From assembly GCA_023416515.1 (NCBI GenBank), contig JAEZHP010000089.1:1-28377 (forward strand): a DNA stretch of 28,377 nt. The letters run 5' to 3'. A program made the translations under genes and the position numbers. The notes under the pieces are model-generated. The model saw nothing but the letters and a program-made list of their open reading frames with translations. It searched no databases and was not told the DNA's origin. Each line of letters starts with the position of its first letter. The stretch's first letter is position 1. This stretch comes from Pseudomonadota bacterium. Its GTDB lineage: Bacteria; Pseudomonadota; Alphaproteobacteria; Sphingomonadales; Sphingomonadaceae. This document shows positions 1 through 10,620 of the stretch, one piece after another.

Positions 1-39
1 TGCTCAATCTTGATCTTGGAGCAGGCGCGCTTCCTTATT

Positions 40-1443
40 TCACGCGGCCGGGTGCGCGGCGGTCATCTCCTCCTCGACCTTGCCGCCCCAGTTGAGGTTG
101 CGGGTGAGGTACATGGTCGCCGCGAGCGCCACGAAGAGCATCAGCGAGCCGATCAGCAGCGAATAGGCCTCGAGGCTGAGCAGCAGGTAGAGCGCCGCGT
201 AGAGAGCGACGAGAAGGCTCGCCACCAGCAACGCCCGAGCGCGGCTCTTCAGCACCGCCGCCGAGTAGAAGGTGATGAGGCCGGTGATCGCCGCCGCAGC
301 CACGAGATAGGCCAGGGTGAAGCCAATCACCTCGGCGAAGGCGAGAAGCATCACGAAGAACAGGACGAGGCCCGCCCCCACAAGCAGATATTCGACCGCC
401 GACACCCGAACGCCGCCGACGATGTCGAACATCAGGAAGGCGAGGAAGGTGAAGCCGATGAACAGGAAGCCATATTTCGTGGCGCGGTTGACCTGGTCGT
501 AGAGGTCGACGGGCTGGATGAGATCGATCCGCGCCGATTGCTGGGTCCCGCCTTCCGCCGCCGGAGCGTCGCTGTCGTAGCGCTGCGGCTCGGACGTCGC
601 GGCGGGCGGCGGCGTGACCTCGCTTCCGATCAGGTTGTGACCCAGCGCGAGGTTGCCGACCCGGTAGGTGGCGGTGAAGCCGCCGTCGTTGATGTCGTGG
701 GCGGCCGGAAGGAAGCCTCCGCCGAAGCTGGGATGGGGCCAGGTGGAGCGGACTCGCCAGCTCGTGTCCCCTGCCTGGGGCGCCAGCGCAAGCGAGCGGT
801 TGCCGCGCAGGTCGAACTGGAACGCGACGTCGATGGGCCCTGCACCGAGCGTGCCTGCGTCGACCCAGGCGAAGAAGCCGGGCGATCGGTTCTCGCCGGT
901 GCCGCCGCCCGGATGGAGCTGCAGCTGGTTTCCGCCGGCGGTGACCTGGGGATTGGCGCCGAGGCCGCGCGGGTCGGACAGGCCGAAGCGTAGCTCGGCC
1001 CGGGCGAGGTCGAGACGCGCCGGGTCGACCCCGTAGCGCTGGATGTCGCGCGGAAGGGCGAAGCGCGCACGCCCCTGCATCGCCGCTTCGTAGATGATCG
1101 CCTCGTAGATCGATCGGCTCCGCTTCTCCGGACGAAGCTCGGTCTCGAGCTGGACGATTTCGGGCGAGAGCACCCGCGTTTCCCAGCGCTCCACCGACCG
1201 GGTCACCGGCTGGCCGTTGACCGTCTCGGTCTCGGTCGAGGCGGTTCGGTAGGGAATGACGAGCAGGGGCCCGGAGATGACCTGGGGACCGCCCCAGCCT
1301 TCGGCGATCGAGCTTTGAGCGACGTTCGACTGCTCCTGCCGGTCATAGACCAGCGCCCAGACGGAAAGCAGCGGGATGGTAAGGGCGAACGCGACCGCGA
1401 TCGTGATGAACAGGCGGACGGCGGGGGAGGGTGAATAGGCCAT
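40..1443 (-). CDS. creD: Cell envelope integrity protein CreD (inner membrane)
   Basis: 467-residue CreD-family inner-membrane protein. The N-terminus carries one membrane segment (about residues 8-30). A long periplasmic region follows (about 35-315), then a cluster of hydrophobic helices (about 320-450), and the protein ends with the family-like MYLTRNLNW. Length is close to E. coli CreD (about 450). In enterobacteria CreD belongs to the CreBC regulon and affects envelope stability and colicin/beta-lactam phenotypes; its biochemical activity is not known. No creB or creC lies nearby, so here it stands alone. GGAG about 11 bases before the ATG supports the start. The family call is firm; the physiological role is not. 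Confidence 0.93.
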   Translation of the reverse strand: MAYSPSPAVRLFITIAVAFALTIPLLSVWALVYDRQEQSNVAQSSIAEGWGGPQVISGPLLVIPYRTASTETETVNGQPVTRSVERWETRVLSPEIVQLETELRPEKRSRSIYEAIIYEAAMQGRARFALPRDIQRYGVDPARLDLARAELRFGLSDPRGLGANPQVTAGGNQLQLHPGGGTGENRSPGFFAWVDAGTLGAGPIDVAFQFDLRGNRSLALAPQAGDTSWRVRSTWPHPSFGGGFLPAAHDINDGGFTATYRVGNLALGHNLIGSEVTPPPAATSEPQRYDSDAPAAEGGTQQSARIDLIQPVDLYDQVNRATKYGFLFIGFTFLAFLMFDIVGGVRVSAVEYLLVGAGLVLFFVMLLAFAEVIGFTLAYLVAAAAITGLITFYSAAVLKSRARALLVASLLVALYAALYLLLSLEAYSLLIGSLMLFVALAATMYLTRNLNWGGKVEEEMTAAHPAA

Positions 1444-1503
1444 GCGGATCAGGACTCCGGAGGTTTCACTCCGTTCGTCGTAAGAAATGCACGGTTCGTC
1501 GTC

Positions 1504-1525
1504 AACCTGCGGCTTGCCGCAGGTT
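1504..1525. repeat. 22-bp near-perfect palindrome between the radical SAM gene and creD
   Basis: AACCTGCGGC and GCCGCAGGTT form 10-bp arms around a TT centre. It lies 8 bases past the radical SAM stop codon and about 60 bases upstream of the creD start. No T-tract follows the stem on the minus strand, so it is a poor intrinsic terminator. It could be an mRNA-stabilising hairpin or an operator for creD. A nonanucleotide, GTTCGTCGT, also occurs twice next to it (1473-1481 and 1494-1502). Confidence 0.6.
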
Positions 1526-1533
1526 TGGCGGGG

Positions 1534-2982
1534 TCAGGCGGCCTGTGCGACTTTTGGAATGAACTCCTCGAGGTCGCCCTTGATCACCATCGGGTCGCGA
1601 AGCCGCGGATCGGCCATCGCGGCCAGGAATTCCTGATGGTCCGGGTGGCTCGCCAGGAACACCGCCTTGTCGCGATACTCGGCGTCGCTGAACGTGCCCC
1701 AGTTGGTGATTCGGCCGAACCAGATTTGGCGGGCGCCGACCTGCTTGGCGAGGTCGATTGCTGCGCCCATCTCGCGGAAATTCTCCTTCTGCACGGTGAA
1801 CACGAGCTCGAAATTGTCGATCTCGCCCGCCTCCAGAAGGCTCCCGGCAAAGGCCATGTTCTCCAGCATCGTCGGCCAGCGCGCGCCTCGGCGCAGAAGC
1901 TCGTGTGTCGGCCCGGTGGCGGCGTCGACACTGATCTTCAGCATCGCGACGCGCCGATGAATTGAGGGGAAATCCCCCCACTGGCGCGGAGTGAACAGCA
2001 TCCCGTTGGTCATGATCTGGAACTTGAGCTCCGGAAATTCCTCCGGGGTCAGCTGCTGGAGCAGGCGGCGGAAATTCTTGCTCGCGAACGGGTCGCCCGA
2101 GCCGGTCACGAAGACCAGCTTGGCGCCCTTGAGGAGCGGCAGGATGGTTCGCTCCTGCATCCGCTCGTAGCGGTTGCGAGTGGCTTCGTCCGCGGCGATC
2201 CGCTCGACCCGGCAGCTCGGGCAGGACAGGTTGCAGGTCCGGTCGTAGGCAAGGTTGACGACCTCAGGCCCGCGCGCGACCTCGGTGCGCACGGAGTCGA
2301 TGATGTCCCGCCAGAAATCCGACTGCTCCCGAAGTTCGGCCGCCGGGGTCAGGTGGCCGGCCTGGATCTTCGGGCAGGCGCTCTTGTTGCAGTAGCGATA
2401 GGACCCGTCGTGGATGCTCTCGCGAATTGCCTGCGCCGTCTCGCTGTTCCACACGTCCTGCCACTCGTTGCTGCCCATGTCGCCGACCGAGGTCTTGAGC
2501 CAGCTCGCGCAGCACAGATGGGTGGTGCCGTCGAGCACGTCGGTTTGGACGAACGGGGTCGGGCAGATCTTGCCTTCCAGCTGATATTTCGGGTCGTCGG
2601 GGTGGATCAGGCGCTGGAAGTGGAACAGCGCGCCCTGGACGAGCGGCGACTGGCTGTGCTCCGCAGAAAGCGGCTCCAGCTGTTCCAGCATGGATTTCGC
2701 CTCCCCGAGCGCGGCTCCGCACATGCCGAGGAGAAGCAGCAGGCCGACCCTCTCGGCGCCTCCCGCATAAGTAAGCCGTCCTTCGATTGTCGTGGGCAGG
2801 TGGGGAAGGGCGTCGAGGACCTCCGGAACCGCTGCCCAGATCTCCGGATGATTCAGTCCGTCGGACAGGACCGTCAGCATCAGGTCGAGAATTTCATCGG
2901 CGCTCGGCGCTTCGGCCGATCCGGCGTCGGGTACTTCAGTCTCGGTCTCCGCCGAGAAGCCGTCAGCCATTGAGAAGTCCAT
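1534..2982 (-). CDS. Radical SAM protein with N-terminal SPASM-like cysteine cluster
   Basis: 482 residues. The radical SAM 4Fe-4S motif is C250-x3-C254-x2-C257 (CNLSCPSC), followed by a typical core with KLVFVTGSGDPF. Upstream of the core sit further cysteines (C140, C157, C158, C198, C203) in a CPTPF...CC...YCNKSACP pattern resembling a SPASM auxiliary-cluster domain, placed before rather than after the core. Residues 1-130 are helical and unassigned. The start has AGGAGAGG 8 bases upstream. It lies 78 bases downstream of the ClpP-like gene on the same strand, so co-transcription is plausible. SPASM-type enzymes often modify peptides or proteins, but no substrate can be named here, and no precursor-like peptide gene was found beside it. 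Confidence 0.88.
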   Translation of the reverse strand: MDFSMADGFSAETETEVPDAGSAEAPSADEILDLMLTVLSDGLNHPEIWAAVPEVLDALPHLPTTIEGRLTYAGGAERVGLLLLLGMCGAALGEAKSMLEQLEPLSAEHSQSPLVQGALFHFQRLIHPDDPKYQLEGKICPTPFVQTDVLDGTTHLCCASWLKTSVGDMGSNEWQDVWNSETAQAIRESIHDGSYRYCNKSACPKIQAGHLTPAAELREQSDFWRDIIDSVRTEVARGPEVVNLAYDRTCNLSCPSCRVERIAADEATRNRYERMQERTILPLLKGAKLVFVTGSGDPFASKNFRRLLQQLTPEEFPELKFQIMTNGMLFTPRQWGDFPSIHRRVAMLKISVDAATGPTHELLRRGARWPTMLENMAFAGSLLEAGEIDNFELVFTVQKENFREMGAAIDLAKQVGARQIWFGRITNWGTFSDAEYRDKAVFLASHPDHQEFLAAMADPRLRDPMVIKGDLEEFIPKVAQAA

Positions 2983-3016
2983 TCCGCATTCCTCTCCTAT
3001 TCAGGATGCGGGATAG

Positions 3017-3047
3017 AAAAATTCAGTGAAGAGCGCGTTAACGCTCT
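3017..3047 (-). terminator. Weak hairpin plus T-run after the ClpP-like gene
   Basis: Arms AGAGCG (3030-3035) and CGCTCT (3042-3047) surround CGTTAA. On the minus strand a run of five T follows about nine bases later. The stem is short and the T-run distant, so this is at best a leaky terminator or attenuator between the ClpP-like and radical SAM genes. Confidence 0.3.
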
Positions 3048-3060
3048 CGATCAGCAATGG

Positions 3061-3624
3061 TCAGATCACGTCGAGGACCAGTCCAAGGTCGCGCGCTTCT
3101 TCGGCTTCGATGTACCAGTTCTGCGGCGCACGGCGGCGCAGCTCCTCGAAGTCGGTCTCGGACTGTTCGACCAGGAGCCGGAACCCCTCTTCCTCGATCG
3201 CGATCGACTGCTCGACCTCGTTCAGGACTGCCTTCAGCTGGGTCGCGCAACTGCGCAGAGGGCCGTCGAGGTTGATCGTGCGGGTGAGCAGGCGCTCGTG
3301 GATCATTAGGCGGGTGCCGCGGGTTAGGAAGCGGTTCTCGCGGCGGAAATAGCTCATGAAGGTCGCGCCCGCGGAATAGACCGCGACCTTGCCGAGGAAG
3401 ATGGCATTGCGGTCCTGATAGGCTCCGAGCAGGCGGATATCCTCGCCCATTGCCCGGGCCACTTCCGGATTGCCGCCCAGCGTGGTGATTGAGACGACGA
3501 TCGGGCCCTCGGCCGGCGCGGCAGCCAGCCCGTCCTGGAACTGGCGGTACATGTCATAGTCGACGTCGCCCATCAGCCGGATGTGGGGCTCGGCGAGCAG
3601 CGGGTAGCGGTTGGGATCGGCCAT
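3061..3624 (-). CDS. ClpP-like serine protease (peptidase S14)
   Basis: 187 residues with a ClpP fold signature. Candidate catalytic residues are S84 (VYSAGATF), H109 (RLMIHERL) and D158 (QSETDFE). The gaps of 25 and 49 residues equal those of the E. coli ClpP triad S97-H122-D171, so an active protease is predicted. TTLGGNP (47-53) matches the oxyanion-hole GG region. The sequence otherwise differs from housekeeping ClpP, and no clpX or tig lies nearby, so this is probably a paralogue. The N-terminal axial loop region is short. No strong ribosome binding site precedes the ATG, leaving the start slightly uncertain. The next gene downstream is the radical SAM protein. It may form tetradecamers alone or with the main ClpP; this is inference. 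Confidence 0.88.
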   Translation of the reverse strand: MADPNRYPLLAEPHIRLMGDVDYDMYRQFQDGLAAAPAEGPIVVSITTLGGNPEVARAMGEDIRLLGAYQDRNAIFLGKVAVYSAGATFMSYFRRENRFLTRGTRLMIHERLLTRTINLDGPLRSCATQLKAVLNEVEQSIAIEEEGFRLLVEQSETDFEELRRRAPQNWYIEAEEARDLGLVLDVI

Positions 3625-3826
3625 TTCCGGCCAAGACGTTTCACACGCGCAAAGGTTCAGCTTGGCGGTCCACCGTGGTTCCCGCAGGCGGCCGGGAACG
3701 GCGGCTTCAGCATCTTCGCTTTATAAGCGCGCGTCGGCCGTATGTCCCAGTGGCGGCCTGGCGAGTAAGCGGCGGGACGCGCTCCAATCCCCCTTTAGGC
3801 GGCGCGCCCCGCCGCAACCGCTCCGT

Positions 3827-5311
3827 TCAAGCGAGCAGATGCTTCTGGATCTTGCCTGCCGAGGTGCGTGGGAAATCTTCGACGAAGCGGATGCTCTTCG
3901 GCACCTTGTAGGGCGCGAGCCGCGCCCGGCAGAAGGCGCGAAGATCCTCGGGAGGAAGCGTTCCGGCGCCGGGCGCAAGCTGAACATAGGCCTCGCCGGT
4001 CTCGCCCCAGCGCGGGTCGGGTACCGGCAGCACGGCGGCGTCGAGGACCGCGGGGTGGCAGGCGAGGACCTTCTCGACCTCGGCGGGATAGACATTCTCG
4101 CCGCCCGACACGAACATCTCCTTGCGTCGCCCCTCCACCCAGAACAGCCCGTCCGAATCGCGGCGGGCGAGGTCGCCTGACCTCAGCCAGCCGTCGGAAG
4201 TGAAGGCGGCGCGGGTCGCTTCCTCGTCGCGCCAATAGCCGGGGGTCACAGCCGGTCCGGCGAACAGCACCTCGCCGACCTCGCCATCCGGTACGTCGAG
4301 TCCGGCCTCGTCGACGATCCGCGCGCTGCACAGAAGCTGCGGCCGGCCGACCGATCCGATCCGCTCCCACGCATCCCCCGGCGCCATCAGGAGCGCCATC
4401 GGTCCGGTCTCGGTCATGCCCATGCCGTTGCACAGCCGGATGCCCGCCTCGCGGTATCGTTCGGCGAGCCGGTCGGGCAGCGCCGCGCCGCCGCAGCCCC
4501 AGTGGCGGATCTGCGCCAGCGGCGCCGACCCGAAGCCGGGATTCTCGATCAGGTCGTGGAAGATCGTCGGAACCCCGAAGACAAGGTCGATCCGGCGCTG
4601 CCCGATCAGGTCGAGAAGCGCGCTGCCGTCGAAGCCCGGCATGACCAGCACCCGACCGCCGGCGAACAGCGTCGGAAGCGCATAGAGATTGATTCCGGCG
4701 GTATGGAAGAAGGGCAGGAAAGCCGGCACCCGGTCGGTTGAGCCGAGGCCAGTCGCGCTTCCGACGTTGATGAAATTGGCGAGCGCCATGGCGTAGGTGT
4801 AGATGACGCCCTTGGGCCGCCCCGTCGTCCCGGACGTGTAGAGCAGATACCAGCTGTCTCCCGCCGGCCAGGTGGCCCGAGCCGGCGCCGGCTTCGATTC
4901 CGCGAGGAGCCGCTCATAGTCGCCGTCGAGGTCGAGACTGGCGGGGACGGCGCCGAGCTGGGCGACCAGGTCCCGGCAGCCCGAATCGTGACACAGCAGC
5001 ACGGGCTCGCAATGGGCGACGAGCGTGTCGAGCTCCGCCGCCGGCATCCGCCAGTTGAGCGGCACCAGTACCGCGCCGATCCGAGCGCAGCCGAACAGCA
5101 GCTCGAAAAAGGCGGCGCGGTTCCGGCACAGGATCCCCACTCGGTCGCCGGCCCCGACCTTTCGAGCCGAAAGCATTGCCGCGGCCTGGGACGAGCGGCG
5201 GTCGAGTTCGGCATAAGTGAGCGTGGTGGCAGTCGCGGTCTCCTCGATCGCGATCGAATCGCCGGACAGGGCGGCCCGGCTGGCAAGCAGGTCGGGCAGC
5301 TCGCGGATCAT
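3827..5311 (-). CDS. AMP-dependent acyl-CoA synthetase/ligase
   Basis: 494-residue ANL-superfamily enzyme that activates a carboxylic acid through an acyl-AMP to a CoA thioester. Visible motifs are the P-loop YTSGTTGRPKG (158-168), MGMTETGP (297-304), SGDLARRD (378-385), the hinge GRRKEMF (394-400) and the C-terminal catalytic lysine K487 in TSAGKIQK. Length is in the usual medium- or long-chain/aromatic acid range. The acid specificity cannot be read from sequence. The start codon overlaps the stop of the TetR gene (ATGA), so the two are translationally coupled. The position opposite the hydrolase/receptor operon suggests it activates the acid released by that pathway; this is inference. Confidence 0.93.
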   Translation of the reverse strand: MIRELPDLLASRAALSGDSIAIEETATATTLTYAELDRRSSQAAAMLSARKVGAGDRVGILCRNRAAFFELLFGCARIGAVLVPLNWRMPAAELDTLVAHCEPVLLCHDSGCRDLVAQLGAVPASLDLDGDYERLLAESKPAPARATWPAGDSWYLLYTSGTTGRPKGVIYTYAMALANFINVGSATGLGSTDRVPAFLPFFHTAGINLYALPTLFAGGRVLVMPGFDGSALLDLIGQRRIDLVFGVPTIFHDLIENPGFGSAPLAQIRHWGCGGAALPDRLAERYREAGIRLCNGMGMTETGPMALLMAPGDAWERIGSVGRPQLLCSARIVDEAGLDVPDGEVGEVLFAGPAVTPGYWRDEEATRAAFTSDGWLRSGDLARRDSDGLFWVEGRRKEMFVSGGENVYPAEVEKVLACHPAVLDAAVLPVPDPRWGETGEAYVQLAPGAGTLPPEDLRAFCRARLAPYKVPKSIRFVEDFPRTSAGKIQKHLLA

Positions 5312-5916
5312 CGCACCGCGAGCCCTTCCGAGATGAACCGGATCGTCTCGTCAGCGACCTCGTCGGGCGACAGGTCCTTCTCCCAGATCCCGTAGCGCAT
5401 TCCGAGGAACACGCTCATTCCGATCAGCATCCAGGCGCGAAGCTCGTCCGGTCCTTCGCTGATCTCGCCGCGGGCGCGCGCCGCCGACAGGTTGCGCCGG
5501 TAGCCCTCCACGAAGGTCAGGTAATGCTGCCGATACACGTCCTCCGCGACGAACTGGGCCTCCTCGATGATCCGGTAGAGCTCGGGATGCTTGCGGGTGA
5601 AGGCGATGAACGCGGCGAGCCCGGTCCGCTCGGCCGACAGCCGATCCGGAGCGTCCTTCACTGCCTCGGCGACATGGCTTCGAACTGCCTGGCTCATGTC
5701 CCTGACAAGCGCCCGGAACACGGCCTCCTTCGACTCGAAATAGGTGTAGAAGCTGCCGAGCGCGACCCCGGCACGGGCGGTGATCCCGGTGATCGCAGCG
5801 TCGTGGTAGCCACGGCTGCCGAACTCCTGAGCCGCCGCCTCCAGCAGCTTGCGCAAGGTGCGCCGGCCCCGCTCGGTTCGCGGAGTCTTGTCGGCGATCG
5901 CCTGGCCTTCCTGCAT
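5308..5916 (-). CDS. TetR/AcrR-family transcriptional regulator
   Basis: 202 residues from the chosen ATG. The open frame extends further upstream to 6054, but GGAGGGG lies only a few bases before the ATG at 5916, and the extra 46 residues are low-complexity and unlike TetR proteins. A canonical TetR helix-turn-helix occupies about residues 18-65 (AAAQEFGSRGYHDAAI...GSFYTYFESKEAVFRALV). The C-terminal half is a ligand-binding/dimerisation domain. It overlaps the acyl-CoA synthetase gene by ATGA and faces the divergent hydrolase operon. It probably represses both units and is released by a substrate or acyl-CoA. Candidate operators lie at 6048-6081. Confidence 0.93.
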   Translation of the reverse strand: MQEGQAIADKTPRTERGRRTLRKLLEAAAQEFGSRGYHDAAITGITARAGVALGSFYTYFESKEAVFRALVRDMSQAVRSHVAEAVKDAPDRLSAERTGLAAFIAFTRKHPELYRIIEEAQFVAEDVYRQHYLTFVEGYRRNLSAARARGEISEGPDELRAWMLIGMSVFLGMRYGIWEKDLSPDEVADETIRFISEGLAVR

Positions 5917-6047
5917 TTCCCCTCCGTGCGGCCTCCGGTCGGCTCCCTGCGTCGGGGAACCAATCCGGAAGTCACCTGCCGCGCCCCTCGCCAGCCTTGG
6001 TTGCTCCAAGCCTGCCTCCGATGAACCCGCGAAACAAGCTGAATCAC

Positions 6048-6069
6048 GGTTCACTCCTCAACATGAACC
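6048..6069. promoter_or_regulatory. Inverted repeat GGTTCA-N10-TGAACC, candidate TetR operator
   Basis: Perfect 6-bp arms (6048-6053 and 6064-6069) with a 10-bp spacer give a 22-bp site in the gap between the TetR gene and the divergent hydrolase operon. Size and position fit a TetR-family operator. It overlaps a second inverted repeat to its right. Binding is inferred, not shown. Confidence 0.45.
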
Positions 6070-6081
6070 TTGACTCAGGTT
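6066..6081. promoter_or_regulatory. Inverted repeat AACCT-N6-AGGTT over a -35 box, candidate TetR operator
   Basis: Perfect 5-bp arms (6066-6070 and 6077-6081) flank TGACTC. The repeat contains the TTGACT that looks like the -35 box of the plus-strand operon, so a bound repressor would block polymerase. It shares AACC with the neighbouring inverted repeat. Confidence 0.45.
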
Positions 6082-6098
6082 TCGGAGAATAGCATTAG
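6070..6098 (+). promoter_or_regulatory. Possible sigma-70 promoter for the hydrolase-receptor operon
   Basis: TTGACT (6070-6075) is followed after 17 bases by CATTAG (6093-6098), which matches only three of six positions of the -10 consensus. It lies about 50 bases upstream of the first gene's start. The -35 box is good and the -10 box poor, so the site is tentative. Confidence 0.35.
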
Positions 6099-6149
6099 CC
6101 GCGGGTCGAAGGGCGAGACTCCGAACAGGGGCGCAGCGCCGGAGGGGTC

Positions 6150-7004
6150 TTGGAACAGTTCACCGCATCTGACGGCGGCGTGATCGCCTATCGCGACGAG
6201 GGTCTTCGTGGCTCGTCGGCGCGGCCGCTCGTGCTCCTTCACGGGCTGATGGCGCATGGCGGTTTCTTCCGCGAGCAAGCGAGACTTGCCGAGCATTTCC
6301 GGCTGATCAACGTCGACCTGCGTGGGCAGGGCCGCTCCACCACGGCCGATGCGACGGTCGAGCGCGCAGCGGCCGATGTCGCCGAGCTCGTCGAGGCGCT
6401 CGACCTCCATGATGCGATCGGCATCGGCTGGTCGCTCGGAGCGACAATCCTCTGGCACGTTCTCGCCGGCCCGTCCGGGCCGCGCTTCTCGGGCGCGGTC
6501 GTTGTCGACATGACCGCTCGCGTTCGCAACGCGGCGGACTGGGACCTCGGTCTCTCGCCCGAAGCCTGCGAGGCCCGCTCAGCCGCGATCCGCGACGATT
6601 ATCGCGCCTTCGCCGCCAATGCCGGCCAGGCGATCTTCGCCCAGCCTGTCGCCGAGGCGAAGCGGGCCACCGCCGACTGGGCGAGCGCCGAGTTCGCCCG
6701 CAACGACCCAGGCGCGATAGCCCAATTGTGGGCGTCGCTCGAACAGCAGGATCTGCGCCCGCTGCTCAGCCAGATCCGCCACCCAACCCTGATCGTCCAC
6801 GGCGCTCAGAGCCAGCTCTACGGCTCCGACACCGCCGACCATCTCGTGGCGGCGCTGCCAAATGCGCGCGCGGTCCGCTTTGCCAGCTCCGGCCATGCCC
6901 CTCACCTCGAGGAGCCGGCCTTGTTCAACCGCACCGTAACCGAATTCGCGGCGAGCCTGCCGCCAGTCACAAGCATCAAGATGAATTGCGAAACAGGAGG
7001 ATAG
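6150..7004 (+). CDS. Alpha/beta hydrolase (cytoplasmic)
   Basis: 284 residues, TTG start with GGAGGGG at 6141-6147. It shows the alpha/beta-hydrolase fold: LLHGLMAHGGFF (oxyanion HG, 29-40), nucleophile elbow GWSLG with S95, and C-terminal histidine H249 in SSGHAPHLEEP. The usual acidic residue after strand 6 is not obvious (HGAQSQLYGSDTAD), so the third triad member needs a structure model. There is no signal peptide, so it acts in the cytoplasm, probably on an ester, lactone or C-C bond. The TonB-dependent receptor gene starts one base after its stop codon, which indicates one operon. The substrate is unknown. Confidence 0.9.
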   Translation: MEQFTASDGGVIAYRDEGLRGSSARPLVLLHGLMAHGGFFREQARLAEHFRLINVDLRGQGRSTTADATVERAAADVAELVEALDLHDAIGIGWSLGATILWHVLAGPSGPRFSGAVVVDMTARVRNAADWDLGLSPEACEARSAAIRDDYRAFAANAGQAIFAQPVAEAKRATADWASAEFARNDPGAIAQLWASLEQQDLRPLLSQIRHPTLIVHGAQSQLYGSDTADHLVAALPNARAVRFASSGHAPHLEEPALFNRTVTEFAASLPPVTSIKMNCETGG

Positions 7005-7005
7005 G

Positions 7006-9291
<2,286 letters not shown>

Positions 9292-9302
9292 GGATTCGGC
9301 CT

Positions 9303-10589
9303 TTGTCGATCACGTCTGACCGGGGGCAGCCGAGCGCTGCCCCCACACCGGGAAGCAGGGTCCTGTGGATCCTGCTCCTCGCCTACATCTTCAATTTCAT
9401 CGACCGCCAGATCATCGGAGTCCTCGCGGTTCCGATAAAGGCCGAGCTCGGCCTCGACGACGAGCAACTCGGGCTGATGGGCGGCATCGCCTTCGCCTTG
9501 TTCTACTCGGGCCTCGCAATCCCCATCGCCTGGCTTGCCGACCGCAAGAACCGGGTCAGCATCATCGCCTTCTCGGTCGCCCTTTGGAGCGCCTTCACCG
9601 CGCTGTGCGGCCTCGCCCAGAATTTCTGGCAGCTGTTCCTCGCCCGAATGGGCGTCGGAATCGGTGAGGCTGGCGGAGTCGCGCCCTCCTACGCCCTCAT
9701 TTCCGATTTCTATCCCAAGGAACGGCGCGCCCGAGCGCTCGCCTTCTTCTCGCTCGGGATCCCGATCGGCTCCGCCCTCGGCGTGTTCTTCGGCGGCTGG
9801 ATCGGCCAGTATCTCGACTGGCGCTGGGCTTTCATCATCGTCGGCCTTGCCGGACTCCCGGCCGCCTTGCTGGTCAAGCTGTGCATCCGCGAGCCGGTCC
9901 GTGGCGGTTTCGATACAGCCGACGGCCAGGCCAGCGACCCCGCGCCGCCTTTCCCGACGGTTGCAGCGACCCTTGCCCGCAAGCCGAGCTTCTGGCTGCT
10001 CTCCCTTGGGGCCGCTTCCGGCTCGATCCTCGGCTACGGCCTGATCTTCTGGCTTCCTTCTTTCTTCACTCGAAGCTTCGATCTCGAACTGTCCCAGGTC
10101 GGCTGGTTCTACGGCTCGATCGTCCTCGTCGGAGGAATCGCGGGCACCTGGCTCGGCGGCTGGTTCGCCGATCGCACCGGCCCGGATCGGCCTGGTTCGT
10201 ACGCGCTCATTCCCGCAATCTCGTTCCTGATCGCGGCGCCGGTCTTCGCGGTCGGCACGATGACCAACTCGCTGGTGGTCGCCTGGATCCTGTTCACCAT
10301 CGGCCAGATGCTCGCTCTCGCTTGGCTTGGCCCGGTCATCGCCGCGGTCCAGCACATCGTCCCGCCGAACATGCGGGCGACCGCCTCGGCGAGCTTCCTG
10401 TTCATCACCAATCTGATCGGGATCGGCTTCGGAATCTGGCTTCTCGGCCGAATCTCCAAGGTTCTGACCGCCGCTTATGGCGAGGAATCGCTTCGCTACT
10501 CGATCCTCTACGGCCTCGGCTTCTACCTGCTGAGCTCGCTGCTTTATTTCTTCGCGGCCAGGCGCTTGCCAAAGGACTGGTACCGGTAG
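9303..10589 (+). CDS. MFS transporter (spinster-like)
   Basis: 428 residues with about 12 membrane helices. TM1 contains YIFNFIDRQIIGVL (28-41), typical of the spinster-like MFS group common in sphingomonads. A loop 2-3 motif, WLADRKNRVSII, corresponds to MFS motif A. The TTG start has TGAGGA about 8 bases upstream and lies 11 bases after the receptor stop. It probably moves the compound brought in by the receptor across the inner membrane, though export of a product is also possible. The substrate cannot be read from the sequence. Confidence 0.92.
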   Translation: MSITSDRGQPSAAPTPGSRVLWILLLAYIFNFIDRQIIGVLAVPIKAELGLDDEQLGLMGGIAFALFYSGLAIPIAWLADRKNRVSIIAFSVALWSAFTALCGLAQNFWQLFLARMGVGIGEAGGVAPSYALISDFYPKERRARALAFFSLGIPIGSALGVFFGGWIGQYLDWRWAFIIVGLAGLPAALLVKLCIREPVRGGFDTADGQASDPAPPFPTVAATLARKPSFWLLSLGAASGSILGYGLIFWLPSFFTRSFDLELSQVGWFYGSIVLVGGIAGTWLGGWFADRTGPDRPGSYALIPAISFLIAAPVFAVGTMTNSLVVAWILFTIGQMLALAWLGPVIAAVQHIVPPNMRATASASFLFITNLIGIGFGIWLLGRISKVLTAAYGEESLRYSILYGLGFYLLSSLLYFFAARRLPKDWYR

Positions 10590-10620
10590 GAAGTCCGGAT
10601 TCGATTTTAGGGGAGGTTAC

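Noticed and set aside
3657..3713. 18-residue minus-strand frame MLKPPFPAACGNHGGPPS upstream of the ClpP-like gene, considered as a peptide precursor for the radical SAM enzyme
   Set aside because: Very short, no convincing ribosome binding site, and no leader/core pattern; the gap 2983-3060 has no frame at all.
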